Source of the DNA: Amoebidium appalachense
Lineage: Eukaryota > Ichthyosporea
Direction of reading: 5' to 3'
Assembly (NCBI GenBank): GCA_963693365.1
Contig: CAVNZM010000004.1
Span: forward strand, 1,240,001 to 1,304,000
DNA: 64,000 nt
The translations under genes and the position numbers were made by a program. The notes under the pieces were generated by a model. The model had not been told where the DNA came from and made no database searches. It saw nothing but the letters and a program-made list of their open reading frames with translations. Of the stretch, positions 10,101 to 20,191 are shown piece after piece; position 1 is the first letter of the stretch, and the number at the start of each line of letters is the position of its first letter.

Positions 10101-12339
10101 TAAACGGCCAGCGTGTCAAATCGGTTCAATGTTGTCGGCCAGGCGTAGCAGGAATGTTTGGAATACATTGCAATGCACATGCTTAGTCAGGATGAAGGTG
10201 TAGTCTCTTTGCAAATTATTATGGCTCGCCTTATAAGTTATTGGTCGCCACTCGTACATGATACAAAAGTAGGCCTATTTCCTTCACATTTCCTATGCGT
10301 TCAATGTAGCTTTGAGGGACTGAGTCTAAGTGCAGGTTTATTTTCCAGGAAAGTCATAAGCTTGTAAGCCACGGGGTAGAAAACTTAATCCATACACCCA
10401 CAGCTGCAGGCGATGAGCCGGCCGATGGAACCATGACCATTGTGATTCTCGATGCCAGCGGCAAGCCCGTACCCAACCTGCCGGTCCAGATCATCGATGA
10501 TGTCACCGGCAAGGTCATCGTCAAGCCCACCACCGATGCCAACGGCAAAATCACAATCACCGTCCCGCCCGGCAAGTACTCCGTTGTGCCCGTGTGGCCC
10601 CCCAACAAGCGCCCCCCTGCACCCAACGACAAGTTCACCATCGTGGTGGGGTCTGGGCAGAACAAATTATTCACTCAGACCTTCAGCATCCCGGAGGAGA
10701 ACGGTTCGATGACAATTGTGATCAAGGGCCCGGACGACACACCGTTGGCAGATACGGACGTTGAAATTTTTGACGAAGACAACAACCTTGTGGACGTGCA
10801 GACCACCGACGCAGACGGCAAACTGACCATCGTAGTCAAGCCCGGCAAATACACCATTGTGCCCGTATATGCCAACGGCCAGAAGCCAGCCCCGCCCGAC
10901 GACAAGTTCACTGTGGTCGTGGGCCCCGGCAAGAACCCAGACTTCAGCCAAACGGTGGTGATTCAGACCACCGGCCGCATCCAGGGCACCATTTTCAACG
11001 ACCTGAACAAGAACAACAAGGTGGATGCAGGCGAGGGCATTGCAAAGTCCATTGTGAGTCTGCTGCAGGGCGGAGTCAAGCTCAGCCCCGACCAGCAAAC
11101 CTCCGCCACCGGGCAGTATGCATTCACCAACCTTAAGCCGGGCACGTACACGGTGGTGATTGCCAAGATCACAGGGTTCACACTGCCACCTGGTGCCGTC
11201 ACAACAAAAGAAATCGTCGTGGCCTCTGGCAGCACATCCACGTTTGACTTCCGCATTCTTGGCAACCCTACCCCCACCACAGGTACAGTATGGTGCTTCA
11301 CATATTATTCCTTTCGCAAAACAGTGTCTTGTTCACCTTCAACATGCCATTGGCAAAACTTGGTTGGGCTGCAGGTTCCTGGTATGACCTAGGGCCTATC
11401 ATCATACAACATGCCATTGGCAAAACTTGGTTGGGCTGCAGGTTCCTGGTATGACCTAGGGCCTATCATAGTGACTGTGAATTACACGCACGCAATTGCA
11501 AGTCACCACGGCCTGACATGGCCAAGTGCTCTGTTGGACGAGTATATGGTGCGGGCACACACAAGTGCGTACACCAGCTTCAAGTGTACAGACCAGTAAG
11601 AACAAAGGGCAGAACGTTGCGCACGCTGACATGGAGACTTAAGACATCGTCCAGTCGTAGAAGAGGTTGCTCACGCTCATGCTGCACACACACAGGCTCT
11701 GTGGCCGGCAAGGTGTACCTGGACAACGACAACACGCGGACGTTTGGTGCCGGGGACGAATTGATTCCCGGCATCCCCGTCAGCCTGGTCAGCTCGACGG
11801 GCAAGGTGGTCGGGTCGACCACCACCAGCGCCCAGGGGGCCTTCTCGTTCCCCACGGTGGCTGCTGGCAGCTACACGGTCAAGGCCGATCTGTCGTCACG
11901 TGATGACGTGGCCAGCCCCCAGGCGGAGGGCGCCATCACCGTGAGGGACGGTGGCAAGATCACCCTAGACTTTGCCATCGAAGGTGCGTCTGGCCTGCCA
12001 AGGCATACTCTGCAATTGTCTTACGCCTCCCTCCCCCTCTACTTCCCCCCCCCCCCCCCCCCCCCCCAACACACACACACACACACACACACAGGCACGC
12101 GCACGCTCGTGCGCACACACACAGGCACACATACACACCCACACCCAAAACAACCACCACCACCACCATCACCATGCACTCGCAATCAGTGGCACTTCTC
12201 ACTCACACTCACGCTCGCTCTCATTCGCCCACGACCACCACGAACTCACACTCACGCTCGCTCTCATTCGCCCACGACCACCACGAACACTGTTACAGTA
12301 GAAGCTCGAAAAAGGGGTTGGGTTTTTTTTTTTTTTTTT

Positions 12340-12380
<41 letters not shown>

Positions 12381-12881
12381 CTTTAGCTCAAACTGTGTAC
12401 CGTATGATTCAATCTGTTTTTACCCTTTTAGTCAAGAAGGTGCATGGACGCGTGGCCGGACGGTTTCAAACTTTTTTTTTTTTCCTTTTTCGCGTGTGTG
12501 TGTGTGTGTGTATGCGTGCGCGCGTGGGAGAGGGGGGTGGGCCGGGCACTTTTACTTGTCGAACGACTCCATTCCACGTCGGCTTCTCTTCCCTTTGAGT
12601 CCGTTGTTACCGCCAACGTAACGCAAAGTCCGCACCCCCTTTCAATGCTTATGCTTCTCTGTCATTCATTCATTCACTTGAAGCTCTCTGACTGACCGTT
12701 GCCTTCATACATTTGAGCAGTTGCTCCAAAGCAGCCGGATGAACCTTCCTTCGTGGACAACTTTGACGATTTTGCGGATTACGGCGATTTTGCGGATTAC
12801 GGCAATGGAAATGGGAACGGCTATGGTAACGGCAACGGCAACAGCAATGGCCAAGGATATGGCAATAGCGGGAAGTCTTAG
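6791..12881 (+). CDS. Gene A: secreted PAN-type / SdrD-B-like modular protein
   Basis: Spliced model: 6791-7142, 7713-7976, 8553-8816, 9385-9648, 10404-11282, 11696-11983, 12721-12881. It totals 2472 nt, or 823 aa. All introns are phase 1 with GT-AG ends (donors GTAAGT, GTACAG, GTGCGT). Residues 1-20 are a signal peptide (MGRILFSAAVLGAVSVQVQG). About 38-381 are four PAN/Apple-like type-1 modules, each with six Cys in the pattern C-X21-C-X3-C-X5-C-X11-C-X5-C. About 382-674 are two Cna-B-like repeats plus an SdrD-B-like domain, 675-770 a second SdrD-B-like domain, and 771-823 a tail with a DFADYG repeat and Gly/Asn-rich end. PAN domains bind protein or carbohydrate. SdrD-B/Cna-B folds are stalk-like, often Ca-binding, adhesin domains. 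I infer an extracellular matrix, wall or surface protein. No TM or GPI signal is seen. The start is the ATG that opens the signal peptide. The upstream in-frame GTG is ignored. Confidence 0.78.
7461..7507 (+). promoter_or_regulatory. Orphan splice acceptor (branch site, Py tract, AG)
   Basis: TGACTAAT (7461-7468), a CT-rich tract and TTTTTCACAG (AG 7506-7507) match the acceptor that serves each microexon of gene B. Here no microexon follows. Splicing exon 1 to it would read T plus AA, an immediate TAA stop. The same orphan occurs in gene B at 43099-43100 after the last PAN2 cassette. It is presumably a relic of cassette loss, or possibly an alternative terminal acceptor. Confidence 0.6.
7713..7976 (+). 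CDS. Gene A exon 2: PAN1 module
   Basis: 264 nt (88 codons), phase 1-1, bounded by CAGCAG acceptor and GTAAGT donor. It encodes NPPAAINFVDATTFPAAKGY, then the six-Cys PAN core. The acceptor is a NAGNAG tandem (AG at 7708-7709 and 7711-7712), and either keeps the frame with a one-residue difference. Confidence 0.82.
8553..8816 (+). CDS. Gene A exon 3: PAN1 module
   Basis: 264 nt, exactly 840 bp downstream of exon 2, with no coding difference that I noticed. It has the same CAGCAG acceptor and GTAAGT donor, and all six cysteines are present. Confidence 0.82.
9385..9648 (+). CDS. Gene A exon 4: PAN1 module
   Basis: 264 nt, phase 1-1. It differs from exons 2-3 in having Pro rather than Ala in FPAPKGY, and the final split codon begins with C (ATGC|GTAAGT). 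The same CAGCAG acceptor is used. Six cysteines are intact. Confidence 0.82.
10031..10157 (+). pseudogene. Relic tail of a fifth PAN1 cassette
   Basis: TACAAAATGC then GTAAGC, followed by diverged CTCCCAGTAATCTAGGCTAC and GCGTGTCAAATCGG, corresponds to the last few codons, donor and intron start of a PAN1 cassette. The exon body is gone. Copy B keeps the same relic (45675-45802) with a changed donor GTAGGT. It shows that cassette decay predates the segmental duplication. Confidence 0.7.
10404..11282 (+). CDS. Gene A exon 5: Cna-B-like pair + SdrD-B-like domain
   Basis: 879 nt, phase 1-1. It has two homologous ~90-residue beta-rich repeats (MTIVILDASGKPVPNL ... and MTIVIKGPDDTPLADTD ...), each with a DGK/NGK-(I/L)TI-V-PGKY motif. 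An SdrD-B-like domain beginning GRIQGTIFNDLNKNNKVDAGE follows. The DLNKNNKVDAGE loop resembles the Ca-binding loop of bacterial Sdr B repeats, and TGQYAFTNLKPGTYTV is the typical family end motif. The acceptor could be AG 10402-10403 or AG 10408-10409, both in frame. Confidence 0.82.
11339..11470 (+). repeat. Two-copy 67-bp intronic tandem repeat
   Basis: AACATGCCATTGGCAAAAC through GACCTAGGGCCTATCAT is repeated at about 11340 and 11407 in the intron after exon 5. Gene B has expanded it further. If the intron were retained, translation would end at the TAG in GACCTAGGG. Confidence 0.85.
11696..11983 (+). CDS. Gene A exon 6: second SdrD-B-like domain
   Basis: 288 nt, phase 1-1, acceptor CACACACAG and donor GTGCGT. 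It encodes SVAGKVYLDNDNTRTFGAGDE, IPGIPVSLVSSTGKVV, GAFSFPTVAAGSYTV and a terminal beta strand. YLDNDN...GAGDE is the putative Ca-binding loop of the SdrD-B fold. It is identical in frame to 47541-47828 of gene B. Confidence 0.82.
12042..12380. repeat. Microsatellite-rich last intron of gene A
   Basis: The intron holds poly-C, (AC)n (12070-12092), a duplicated ~45-bp block around CACGCTCGCTCTCATTCGCC and a poly-T/poly-G junction (T to ~12349, then G to 12380). The corresponding intron of gene B has the same elements with different lengths and only one copy of the duplicated block. Confidence 0.88.
12721..12881 (+). CDS. Gene A last exon: acidic and Gly/Asn-rich tail
   Basis: 161 nt including TAG at 12879-12881, after acceptor TTTGAGCAG. 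It encodes VAPKQPDEPSFVDNF, two DFADYG repeats, then a Gly/Asn/Tyr-rich end finishing NSGKS. No membrane anchor is visible. The exon is joined in phase 1 and ends the gene. Confidence 0.75.
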
Positions 12882-13024
12882 TAGAATACGGTAAGTATAG
12901 TCTCGCATGACGTAGGAGCATACTACTACAGTAGAGCTCAAGGCACCGATTCAGAAACCACCGAGTCTCAGATCTACATGCTAGCTGCTCGGCATAGAGA
13001 GGTCTGTCATGTTAAAAACTTTGA

Positions 13025-13030
13025 AATAAA
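13025..13030 (+). promoter_or_regulatory. Poly(A) signal of gene A
   Basis: Canonical AATAAA lies 144 bp after the stop codon and is conserved at the same place after gene B. It is the likely 3' end signal. Confidence 0.6.
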
Positions 13031-13712
13031 CATTTCACGGCAACAACTAAGCATAGGTCCCCAGCAATCATTTCTTTTTTACATGGTATCTTCCGGGACC
13101 TGTTTCCACAATAATAATTTGGTTACTGAGTTTGGTGTTGCATCCTTTATATAATGAGAATGCCATTGTGGTGTCATAAACAGTGGTATGCTACCTGTGG
13201 GTGCCACGGACTGCCGGGTGTGTGCAGTTTGCATACTGGATGTATTGATTGTCATTGGATTAGAAGTTTTTTATTTAGTGACGGACTTATTGCTTTAATA
13301 TATACGTATAATATATGATGGTGGTGATATGTCATGGCATCTGATGGGACATGGCATCTGATGGGTCCCGCACCATAAGGATCGTCCCAAATGTATGTCC
13401 GATCCTCCTCCCCCCCCCCCCCCCGGCCCCCCCAAACCCCCGCTGTTTTTGGAATTCAAGGGGTCTCGGGATATAACATCATTCTTAGAAGGCTCCCTAT
13501 ATTATATCTAGATCTACTCGTGCTATATCATGTGATGCATTAGGAGCTGCCACGTAACACTATTTTTCGACAACGGAGCCTCCCAGGAGTCTCTTTCCAT
13601 CTATGCCACTGCCCCCTCCCCCTTCCCCCGCTAGCTCGAGGCACATTCTTTGAACTCTGAGCTTTTTCTTAGTTACTAATTAGATTTTAGGATCGCTCTC
13701 GCAGCTAATTCT

Positions 13713-13772
13713 CTCTCTCTGAGCTAAAGAGAGGGAATGATGAGTCATTCCCTCTCTTTAGCTCAGAGAGAG
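13713..13772. repeat. Perfect 28-bp-arm hairpin
   Basis: The arm 13713-13740 (CTCTCTCTGAGCTAAAGAG...) is the exact reverse complement of 13745-13772, with loop TGAG. It is conserved in copy B at 49579-49638, where the right arm and its downstream flank are tandemly duplicated. Confidence 0.9.
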
Positions 13773-13830
13773 TTTTTCTGTCTCCGAGGTCTCGGGTCCA
13801 TATAATATCCCTCTTCCCCCGAGTCCCTCT

Positions 13831-13833
13831 CAC

Positions 13834-13873
<40 letters not shown>

Positions 13874-13903
13874 CATCTCTCTCCCTCCATCTCTCTCACT
13901 CCA

Positions 13904-13939
<36 letters not shown>

Positions 13940-13950
13940 CCTCTCTCCGA

Positions 13951-13993
<43 letters not shown>

Positions 13994-14214
13994 TTACCTC
14001 TCTCTCTCTCTCTCTGAGAGCCTCTCTCTCCCCATTCCCTCCCTCCTTCTTAACCCCCCCCCCCCCCCCCGTCTCTTTGTCTCCCCCCCAGGAGGGGCCT
14101 CTCTCTCTCCCCCTCTCAGTGATAGATAAATGGTCCTCTCTCTCCTCAGTGGGTCTATCTCTCTCTCTCACCCTGGCTCTGTGATTCCCTCTCTAGATCT
14201 TTGGATCTAGATGT
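13831..14214. repeat. (CT)n-rich polypyrimidine tract
   Basis: Long CT dinucleotide tracts are interrupted by CCTCCATCTC-type units and a poly-C run (14056-14070). The counterpart in copy B is 49770-50196. No gene is seen here. Confidence 0.9.
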
Positions 14215-14223
14215 CTCTCTGTA

Positions 14224-14946
14224 CAGGGGGTGACTCAAATTAAGATAATTTGAAATTAAGATAAATAGTGCTATTTTATTTTTAAAAGAATAAGAGAATA
14301 GGGTCTACCAAACCTGGTGGATATTTAAGATCATTGCCGTGGTGGTGGTGGGGGGGGGGGGGGGGGGGGGGGGGAGGGATGGGGGGATGTTTACACAGAA
14401 CCTGGAGGCGGCCGGTTAATATATAGAGACAATGATATTGTCGGCTTATGAGAAGGATAATGATTGCTAACGCTAAACCCTCTCACCGCCCTGGTTGTCT
14501 TCACCTCTAACTGAGTGTTCCACTTGGGGGTTGGGGAGTGGGGGTGTTGATGGGTGGGGGGGAAATCAGTGACCCACTAACTGTTTGAAAGGGTGTGGGG
14601 GGGGGGGGGGGGGGGAGGGGGGCGCCACCCATATCAAAAAGGAGCCTCCCCTACACCCCCCCCCCCCTCCCCCCCCCCCCCCCCGGAGGGCCCCCCATAC
14701 ACACACACACAGTCCCCCCTCACCCCCCCCGGCCCCCCCCCCCCCCCCCCCGAGGGCCCCAAGGAAGGCATCCACGAACCCACCAATGACTGATTTTGGT
14801 CACTAATACATATGTTGGACACAGATATCGCTATTAGCAAGCTTTACAGTTTGTATCCATCTTTCAAGGTAAGGCTACATGTGTCCGGCCTATAGAACTA
14901 GCCCTTGTCCCTCATCCCTCGAGCTCCCCCCCGCTCCTCCGAATCC

Positions 14947-14977
<31 letters not shown>

Positions 14978-15291
14978 AAAATTAAAATAAAAATAAAAAT
15001 AATGAATGCGGGGAGCGCAGGGAGGGGGTGGAGGGTTTTCAATATTTACCACTAGCTTTCCGATGCAATCGAGAGTCAAAAGAATAAGGCTCTTAGCGCA
15101 ACTCACGGACGAAACTGATCGATATGGACTTGACAAATATATTCTCGAGGTGATGCACACACATAGTATCCGAATGCAGAAGCACATGCAAACACACAAA
15201 ACACACACACACATGTGCGTACGCGCAAACGGCGCACGCTTGCACGCACGCACACACAAAGCACAACACACATGCACAGCAAGAGAGAGGG

Positions 15292-15332
<41 letters not shown>

Positions 15333-15358
15333 GGGAGAGAGAGAGATCTTAAAACAGA

Positions 15359-15390
<32 letters not shown>

Positions 15391-15702
15391 GAGGGAGGGA
15401 GGGAGGGGGAGGGGGGAGAGAGAGAGAGAGAGAGAGAGAGAGATGTACATATGGCATCATACTCACGCCCCACGCGCCGTCGCGCAAGTTGCAGCATGCC
15501 CAGACACACACGAACGCATTCGTGCACACGTACGCGTGGACGTGTGCATACACATCGACTAAATTCGTACACAAGCACATCCATATATCATAATGCATAC
15601 AAATACATGCAGCACGTACGCCTGCGCATACACACACACATACACACACCAACCCTCCACATGCACACACGTGCACACACACACACACACACGCCCCCCC
15701 CC

Positions 15703-15737
<35 letters not shown>

Positions 15738-15759
15738 CCGCCATGCCACATACACACAA

Positions 15760-15817
<58 letters not shown>

Positions 15818-16029
15818 GCACGCACGCCGCACGCACGTGCGTTAGCAAGTGCGCCTTGTGTGCACACATATGCGGTTTGGAAGATGTACATGTGCAGCCA
15901 GCTGCCAGAACCAGCATTGATTCGACTTTTTTGTGTGTAAGATCAGTGTTCGAAGTCTTGTTTGAGATGACAGGGGCCCTTTTAAATGAGCTATATTAGC
16001 ATAGTCGGCCTTTTTCATAAGAATGGAAG

Positions 16030-16065
<36 letters not shown>

Positions 16066-16199
16066 CCCTTCCCCTCCCCGTGCGGACACAACCCACCCCA
16101 AGTAAATTTTAAGATCATTTAGGCTATGGTCCCTGAAAAATTAAGATAATTAGCCCCTATTTCCAAAGTACCCATGATCTTAATTTCAGTCACCCCCTG
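14224..16199. mobile_element. TIR element with TA target duplication (non-autonomous)
   Basis: A 23-bp terminal inverted repeat (14224-14246, starting CAGGGGGTGACTCAAATT; 16177-16199, its complement with one mismatch) is flanked on both sides by TA (14222-14223, 16200-16201). TA duplication with such ends is typical of Tc1/mariner-like transposons. No transposase frame is visible in the 1976 bp. The interior is mostly poly-G/poly-C, (GA)n and (AC)n tracts. The copy at 50203-52160 occupies the matching site, so it was present before duplication. Confidence 0.72.
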
Positions 16200-16221
16200 T
16201 AATACTTATTGAGGCCTAAAG

Positions 16222-16295
<74 letters not shown>

Positions 16296-16305
16296 ACCCC
16301 TTGAC

Positions 16306-16353
<48 letters not shown>

Positions 16354-16510
16354 TCTCTCTCTCTCTCTCTCTCCCCCCCCCCTCCCCCCCCCTCCCCCCT
16401 CTCCAGAACGCTCTCTCTCGATCTCTCAAACTCTCGAGCTCTCTATTGATCACCATTATCCCTCCCCCCCCCTCCCCCCCCCCCCTCCCCCCCCCCCCCC
16501 CCCCCCCCTC
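16222..16510. repeat. (CT)n / poly-C compound tract
   Basis: (CT)n, a 35-base poly-C, (CT)n again and mixed C-rich runs follow the TIR element. The copy B counterpart is 52182-52464, with different run lengths. Confidence 0.9.
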
Positions 16511-17014
16511 TCTCTCTTTCTCACTCGCCTCAGGCCCAGTCCGACAAATCAGGTCCTCTCCAATCTCTCCCTCTCCCTCTCCTTTCGACGAGTCTTTCTT
16601 TCCGAACCCTCACTCTTTTTCCGCCTCTATCTCCATCCCTCCCTACCTCTCCTGTCTCTTATGAAATTATCTCCCACCGAGATCTCCAGCCCTCCCCAGG
16701 CCTCCGACCGTCTCTCTCCCTCTCTCATGATCCGTCTCTGGTCTCGAGCTCTCGAGATCATCATCATCAGTCTTGTCTTCCTCTCACAGAGACTCTCTCT
16801 TTCGAAGGCTTTCCCTCTCTTCTCCTTCAAAATCTGTTTCCCCCTCCCCCCCCCACCCCCACCCCCCTCCCCACCCACTGTTCAGTCGCGATCGACTGAG
16901 CCCTTTCTCTCTTTGTTTAGCACTATGTACTATGTATTAGAGAGAGCCTCTGACTCTCGAGCTCCGAGTCTCCTCCCCCTCCCGCAGCCCCTAAGAGTCT
17001 TAGGCCTCCCCCCA

Positions 17015-17017
<3 letters not shown>

Positions 17018-17092
<75 letters not shown>
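17018..17092. repeat. (AC)n microsatellite
   Basis: An uninterrupted AC tract of about 75 bp is flanked by conserved CT-rich sequence. Matching tracts lie at 52975-53033 (copy B) and at the right window edge (63951-64000), which marks a third copy. Confidence 0.95.
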
Positions 17093-17099
<7 letters not shown>

Positions 17100-17423
17100 C
17101 GAACACAAGCAAGCACACATGCGCACAAACACACACACACTTGAAGCACACAAGCTTGCGCACACACAAGCACACCACCCCTCGAGCCTCGCAGGCCCTA
17201 GACTAGCTATGTAGGCCTGCCTCGGCGGATAACTCCCTTGGTCCCGGGGGGGGGGGGGGGGGGGGGGTAACCCCCCAAAATTATCTTCGTATTAACATTT
17301 TTATGATTAACTTAATGATTTGTGATCCCATACCCCCCCACCCCCTCCCCCCACACCCCTACCCTCTCTCCCTTCCCTTCCTCCCCACAACACACACATG
17401 CGTCGAAGACAAGTAGCCTCGAC

Positions 17424-17500
17424 GCGTGCGCGCGCGCGCGCGCGCGCGCGCGTGTGTTTGTGTGTGTGTGTGTGCGTGTGTGTGTGTGCGCGTGTGTGTA
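17424..17500. repeat. (CG)n-(TG)n alternating tract
   Basis: About 29 bp of pure alternating GC is followed by TG/CG repeats. Alternating purine-pyrimidine DNA of this kind readily adopts Z-form. The B counterpart (53388-53457) is interrupted by A bases. Confidence 0.85.
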
Positions 17501-17797
17501 CAGTAGAAGCGTGGTAACAGCTAGGTCACCAATACCTTCAGCTAGAGCAAGACCAATTCTACAGGAAGGCAATACGTTTTTAGATGTTACACATGCGATT
17601 GCCATATTTGGCAATATGATTAAGGTGGTCCGATGACTAAATACATATGAAACGAGACAAAGGCTTAGTTTTTCAAGGTGTCTGCTTGCATCAAGTCTAG
17701 TGTCCTGTGGCAATTTTTTTCTATTGTTATTTTGTGTGATTTTTTTGTGATTATGTACATGTCTAATAAGTAGGTGGCAGTCCCAAGTCACACCCAC
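17501..17797 (-). pseudogene. Diverged LINE C-terminal fragment
   Basis: On the minus strand it encodes WDCHLLIRHVHNHKKITQ, RLDASRHLEKLSLCL and VLPSCRIGLALAEGIGDL. This parallels the C-terminal region of the main LINE but carries many substitutions and a frameshift. It is an older subfamily relic, duplicated at 53452-53755. Confidence 0.75.
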
Positions 17798-18296
17798 CTC
17801 ACAGCTCCACCTGAATACGTCAGACCCCCCTCACCGAACAGGGGAAACCTGTCGCTGGGTGGGTGCTTGTGTGTGTGTGTGTGTGTGTGTGTCCTTGTGT
17901 GTGTGTGCGTGTGTCTTTGTGTGTCTGTGTGTGTTTGTGTGTGTGTGTATGTGTGTGTGTGTGGGTGTGTGTGGGTGCGTGCGTGCCTGTGTGACACCTG
18001 ACGTCTTGATATCATTGGGTTAGCGAGTACCATGAGTAGAGATTTGCCTTTTTTGGATAATGACCTCAACACCCCTCTCATCGGTGCTTTCGAAAAAGGG
18101 AAAACACGGTTAGATTAGTTGAAAGGGGAGGGGGGGGGGGGGGGGGGGGGAAGGGGGGAAGGGGGGGGGGGAGGGGGGGGGGGGGGGGGGGAGGGGCGAT
18201 TTCGCCGATTTTCTCAGCAGCCCAATTAAGGAAAACTCTGGCACGTACTGACTGTGCCCTCTAGCCTATGTACGATAAATCGACGCTGGCTGTCAC

Positions 18297-18363
18297 GTGA
18301 TCAGTCGCTCTCCGTATCGTCCGCGTCTCCTTGAAAAATAAGAGCTACCTCAGAAGGTAGCAG
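18297..18363 (+). repeat. Short dispersed repeat (also 24286-24345, minus)
   Basis: TGATCAGTCGCT, then CCTTGAAAAATAAGAGCTAC and AAGGTAGCA, recurs in reverse orientation at 24286-24345. It lies in the segment present only in copy A. It could be a short interspersed element, but no tRNA-like head or tail is clear. Confidence 0.5.
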
Positions 18364-18806
18364 GAAAAAACTGCTTAAAAAGGGCACTTTGTCATGAGTG
18401 CTTTCGAAAAAGACATACAAGGTTAGATTAAGCTTAGTGCCGGGGCTAGGAATAGGAGGAAAAGTCAGTCTCTGCAAGTAGCCTCATTCTTGGTGGCGGG
18501 AGACGTCTTCCGGCCGACTCCCCTCACCTCGAGTTGATTACTCGCTGGAAACAGCCGCCCCTGCCATTCTCTTCCCCGCTCCTCCCCTCACACTCACACT
18601 GGATTTGTAGGGTGGTAATTTACGCCCAAGCGACACCTCCATAGTGTGCCGCCCAACCAAAGGAAGAGAGCTGAAGTGGCCTTATATGATCATGTACGAC
18701 GATATGTAGGCAGGACAGAGGGCCAATGCCCATATATGGCAGGTAGGAAAGACATGAAAAGTCCCATGACTGGGGGGGGGGGGGGGGGGTTTGCAATTGT
18801 GTTGAA

Positions 18807-19025
18807 GGGGTTTGTGCTGTTTACTCGAGGCAGACAGAGACCAGTTTCCAGTTTCAGGTAAGGGGCCTTTTGCTTGGTATATCCCCTCAGCGCTATATCA
18901 TGATCAGGTACATGGAAGGCGAGTAGTTGGTCCCCCCCCCCTCCCCCCCCCCCCCCCCCCTCCCTCCCCTTGTTTTTATCCCCCTTCTATTTCTTCGCCG
19001 GGGCTGGGTCACTTGGTATCAGCTG

Positions 19026-19114
<89 letters not shown>

Positions 19115-19340
19115 CTAGCGTTTCGTGTTGCCATGTTGCTCGAGCCAACCAATACATCTAATATAGAGATTATAACCACGTGTGTTTAACAAAAAATTAG
19201 GATGTTGCCATTTTCGAGCCGCTGGGTGTCTGTGAATGTGTGGTGTGTGTGCTGCGGTATAAGGTGGTATATCAATCTCCATTTAGCAATAAATGACCGT
19301 TCAAATTTGTCATGTATGTGTTGTTTAAGCTACCCCCCCC
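18807..19340 (-). mobile_element. Diverged LINE 3' fragment
   Basis: This carries the LINE 3'-end signature in altered form (GGGGTTTGTGCTGTTTACTCGAGGC), then TATCCCCTCAGCGCTATATCATG, TATCAGCTGGTT, a long (TG)n tract (19028-19108) and the region matching the LINE coding end. It is an older relative of the copies at 2871, 5211 and 25986. Copy B retains only the part from 54224. Confidence 0.78.
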
Positions 19341-19496
19341 CCCCCCCCCCCCCCCCCCCCGCCCAAAAAAAAACAAAAAACCAAACAAAGAAACAAAAAA
19401 GATAAATACACTAAATAAATAAAAGAATAATTTAAAAACTGTCAACACACAAAGAAGGCACACATGCACACACACACACACACATGCACACACGCG

Positions 19497-19543
<47 letters not shown>

Positions 19544-19711
19544 GTACACACACCACACGCGCGCATGCGCACAAACACACACATAGACGCTCGCGCGCAC
19601 ACACACACACACGCGCGCACACGTTCCCCCTAACCCTCTTTCCCCCCCCCCCCCTTCCTCCCCCCCCCCCCCCCCCCCCCCCCCCTTCTCTTCCCACATT
19701 CAAAAACCCGG

Positions 19712-20191
19712 TGTAAACAACTGTACACATGAACTGTACATGTTTACTAAAGAATGTGATCTACTAGCACACGATTCGTGCTTTGTCATGAATATCACAT
19801 AAATATTATGTCCGCACCAATAGGACTCACTCTGACCTAAGAATTGAACCATATATGGTTCTTCAGCTGCATACCACATAAACGAAGTGAACCAATAAGA
19901 GGTTTGCATAAATAGGACAAAGGTCTGACTGGCTCGGACCGCACCAGAATCACGAATGGCATGTTGCCACCCGCGCTGGCCGCGGATGAACCAATCCTGG
20001 GCCTTGATCCGAAACCTGGGGGCTATATAAGAAAGCCGTCCCAGTACGGGGATCACATCAGTGACGTCTGAGACAGACTGAGTCGGCCCATAGTAAAAGC
20101 AACCTGGCCGCGTGTGCCTTTCTACCCGTTCTCTGTCTTTATTTTGATTCAGTTGTACTCTGCCTTATCCTAACTAGTCCAACTGTTTACA
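19712..20191 (+). mobile_element. LTR of a retrotransposon (480 bp)
   Basis: It starts TGTAAACAACTG and ends AACTGTTTACA, giving the TG...CA ends with an 8-bp terminal inverted repeat expected of LTRs. A TATATAA box at 20024-20030 would serve as promoter. TTGGCGACCGCGCAG follows immediately and looks like a primer-binding site. Copy B lacks it at the matching site (after AAAAACCCGG, 54902), so it inserted after duplication or was lost there. No 3' LTR is seen. Confidence 0.7.

Noticed and set aside
15451-17206. Long frames of Cys-Val, His-Thr, Ser-Leu, Arg-Glu or Gly/Pro runs, here and throughout the window
   Set aside because: They are direct translations of (AC)n, (CT)n, (GA)n and poly-C/G tracts, open on several frames and both strands at once.
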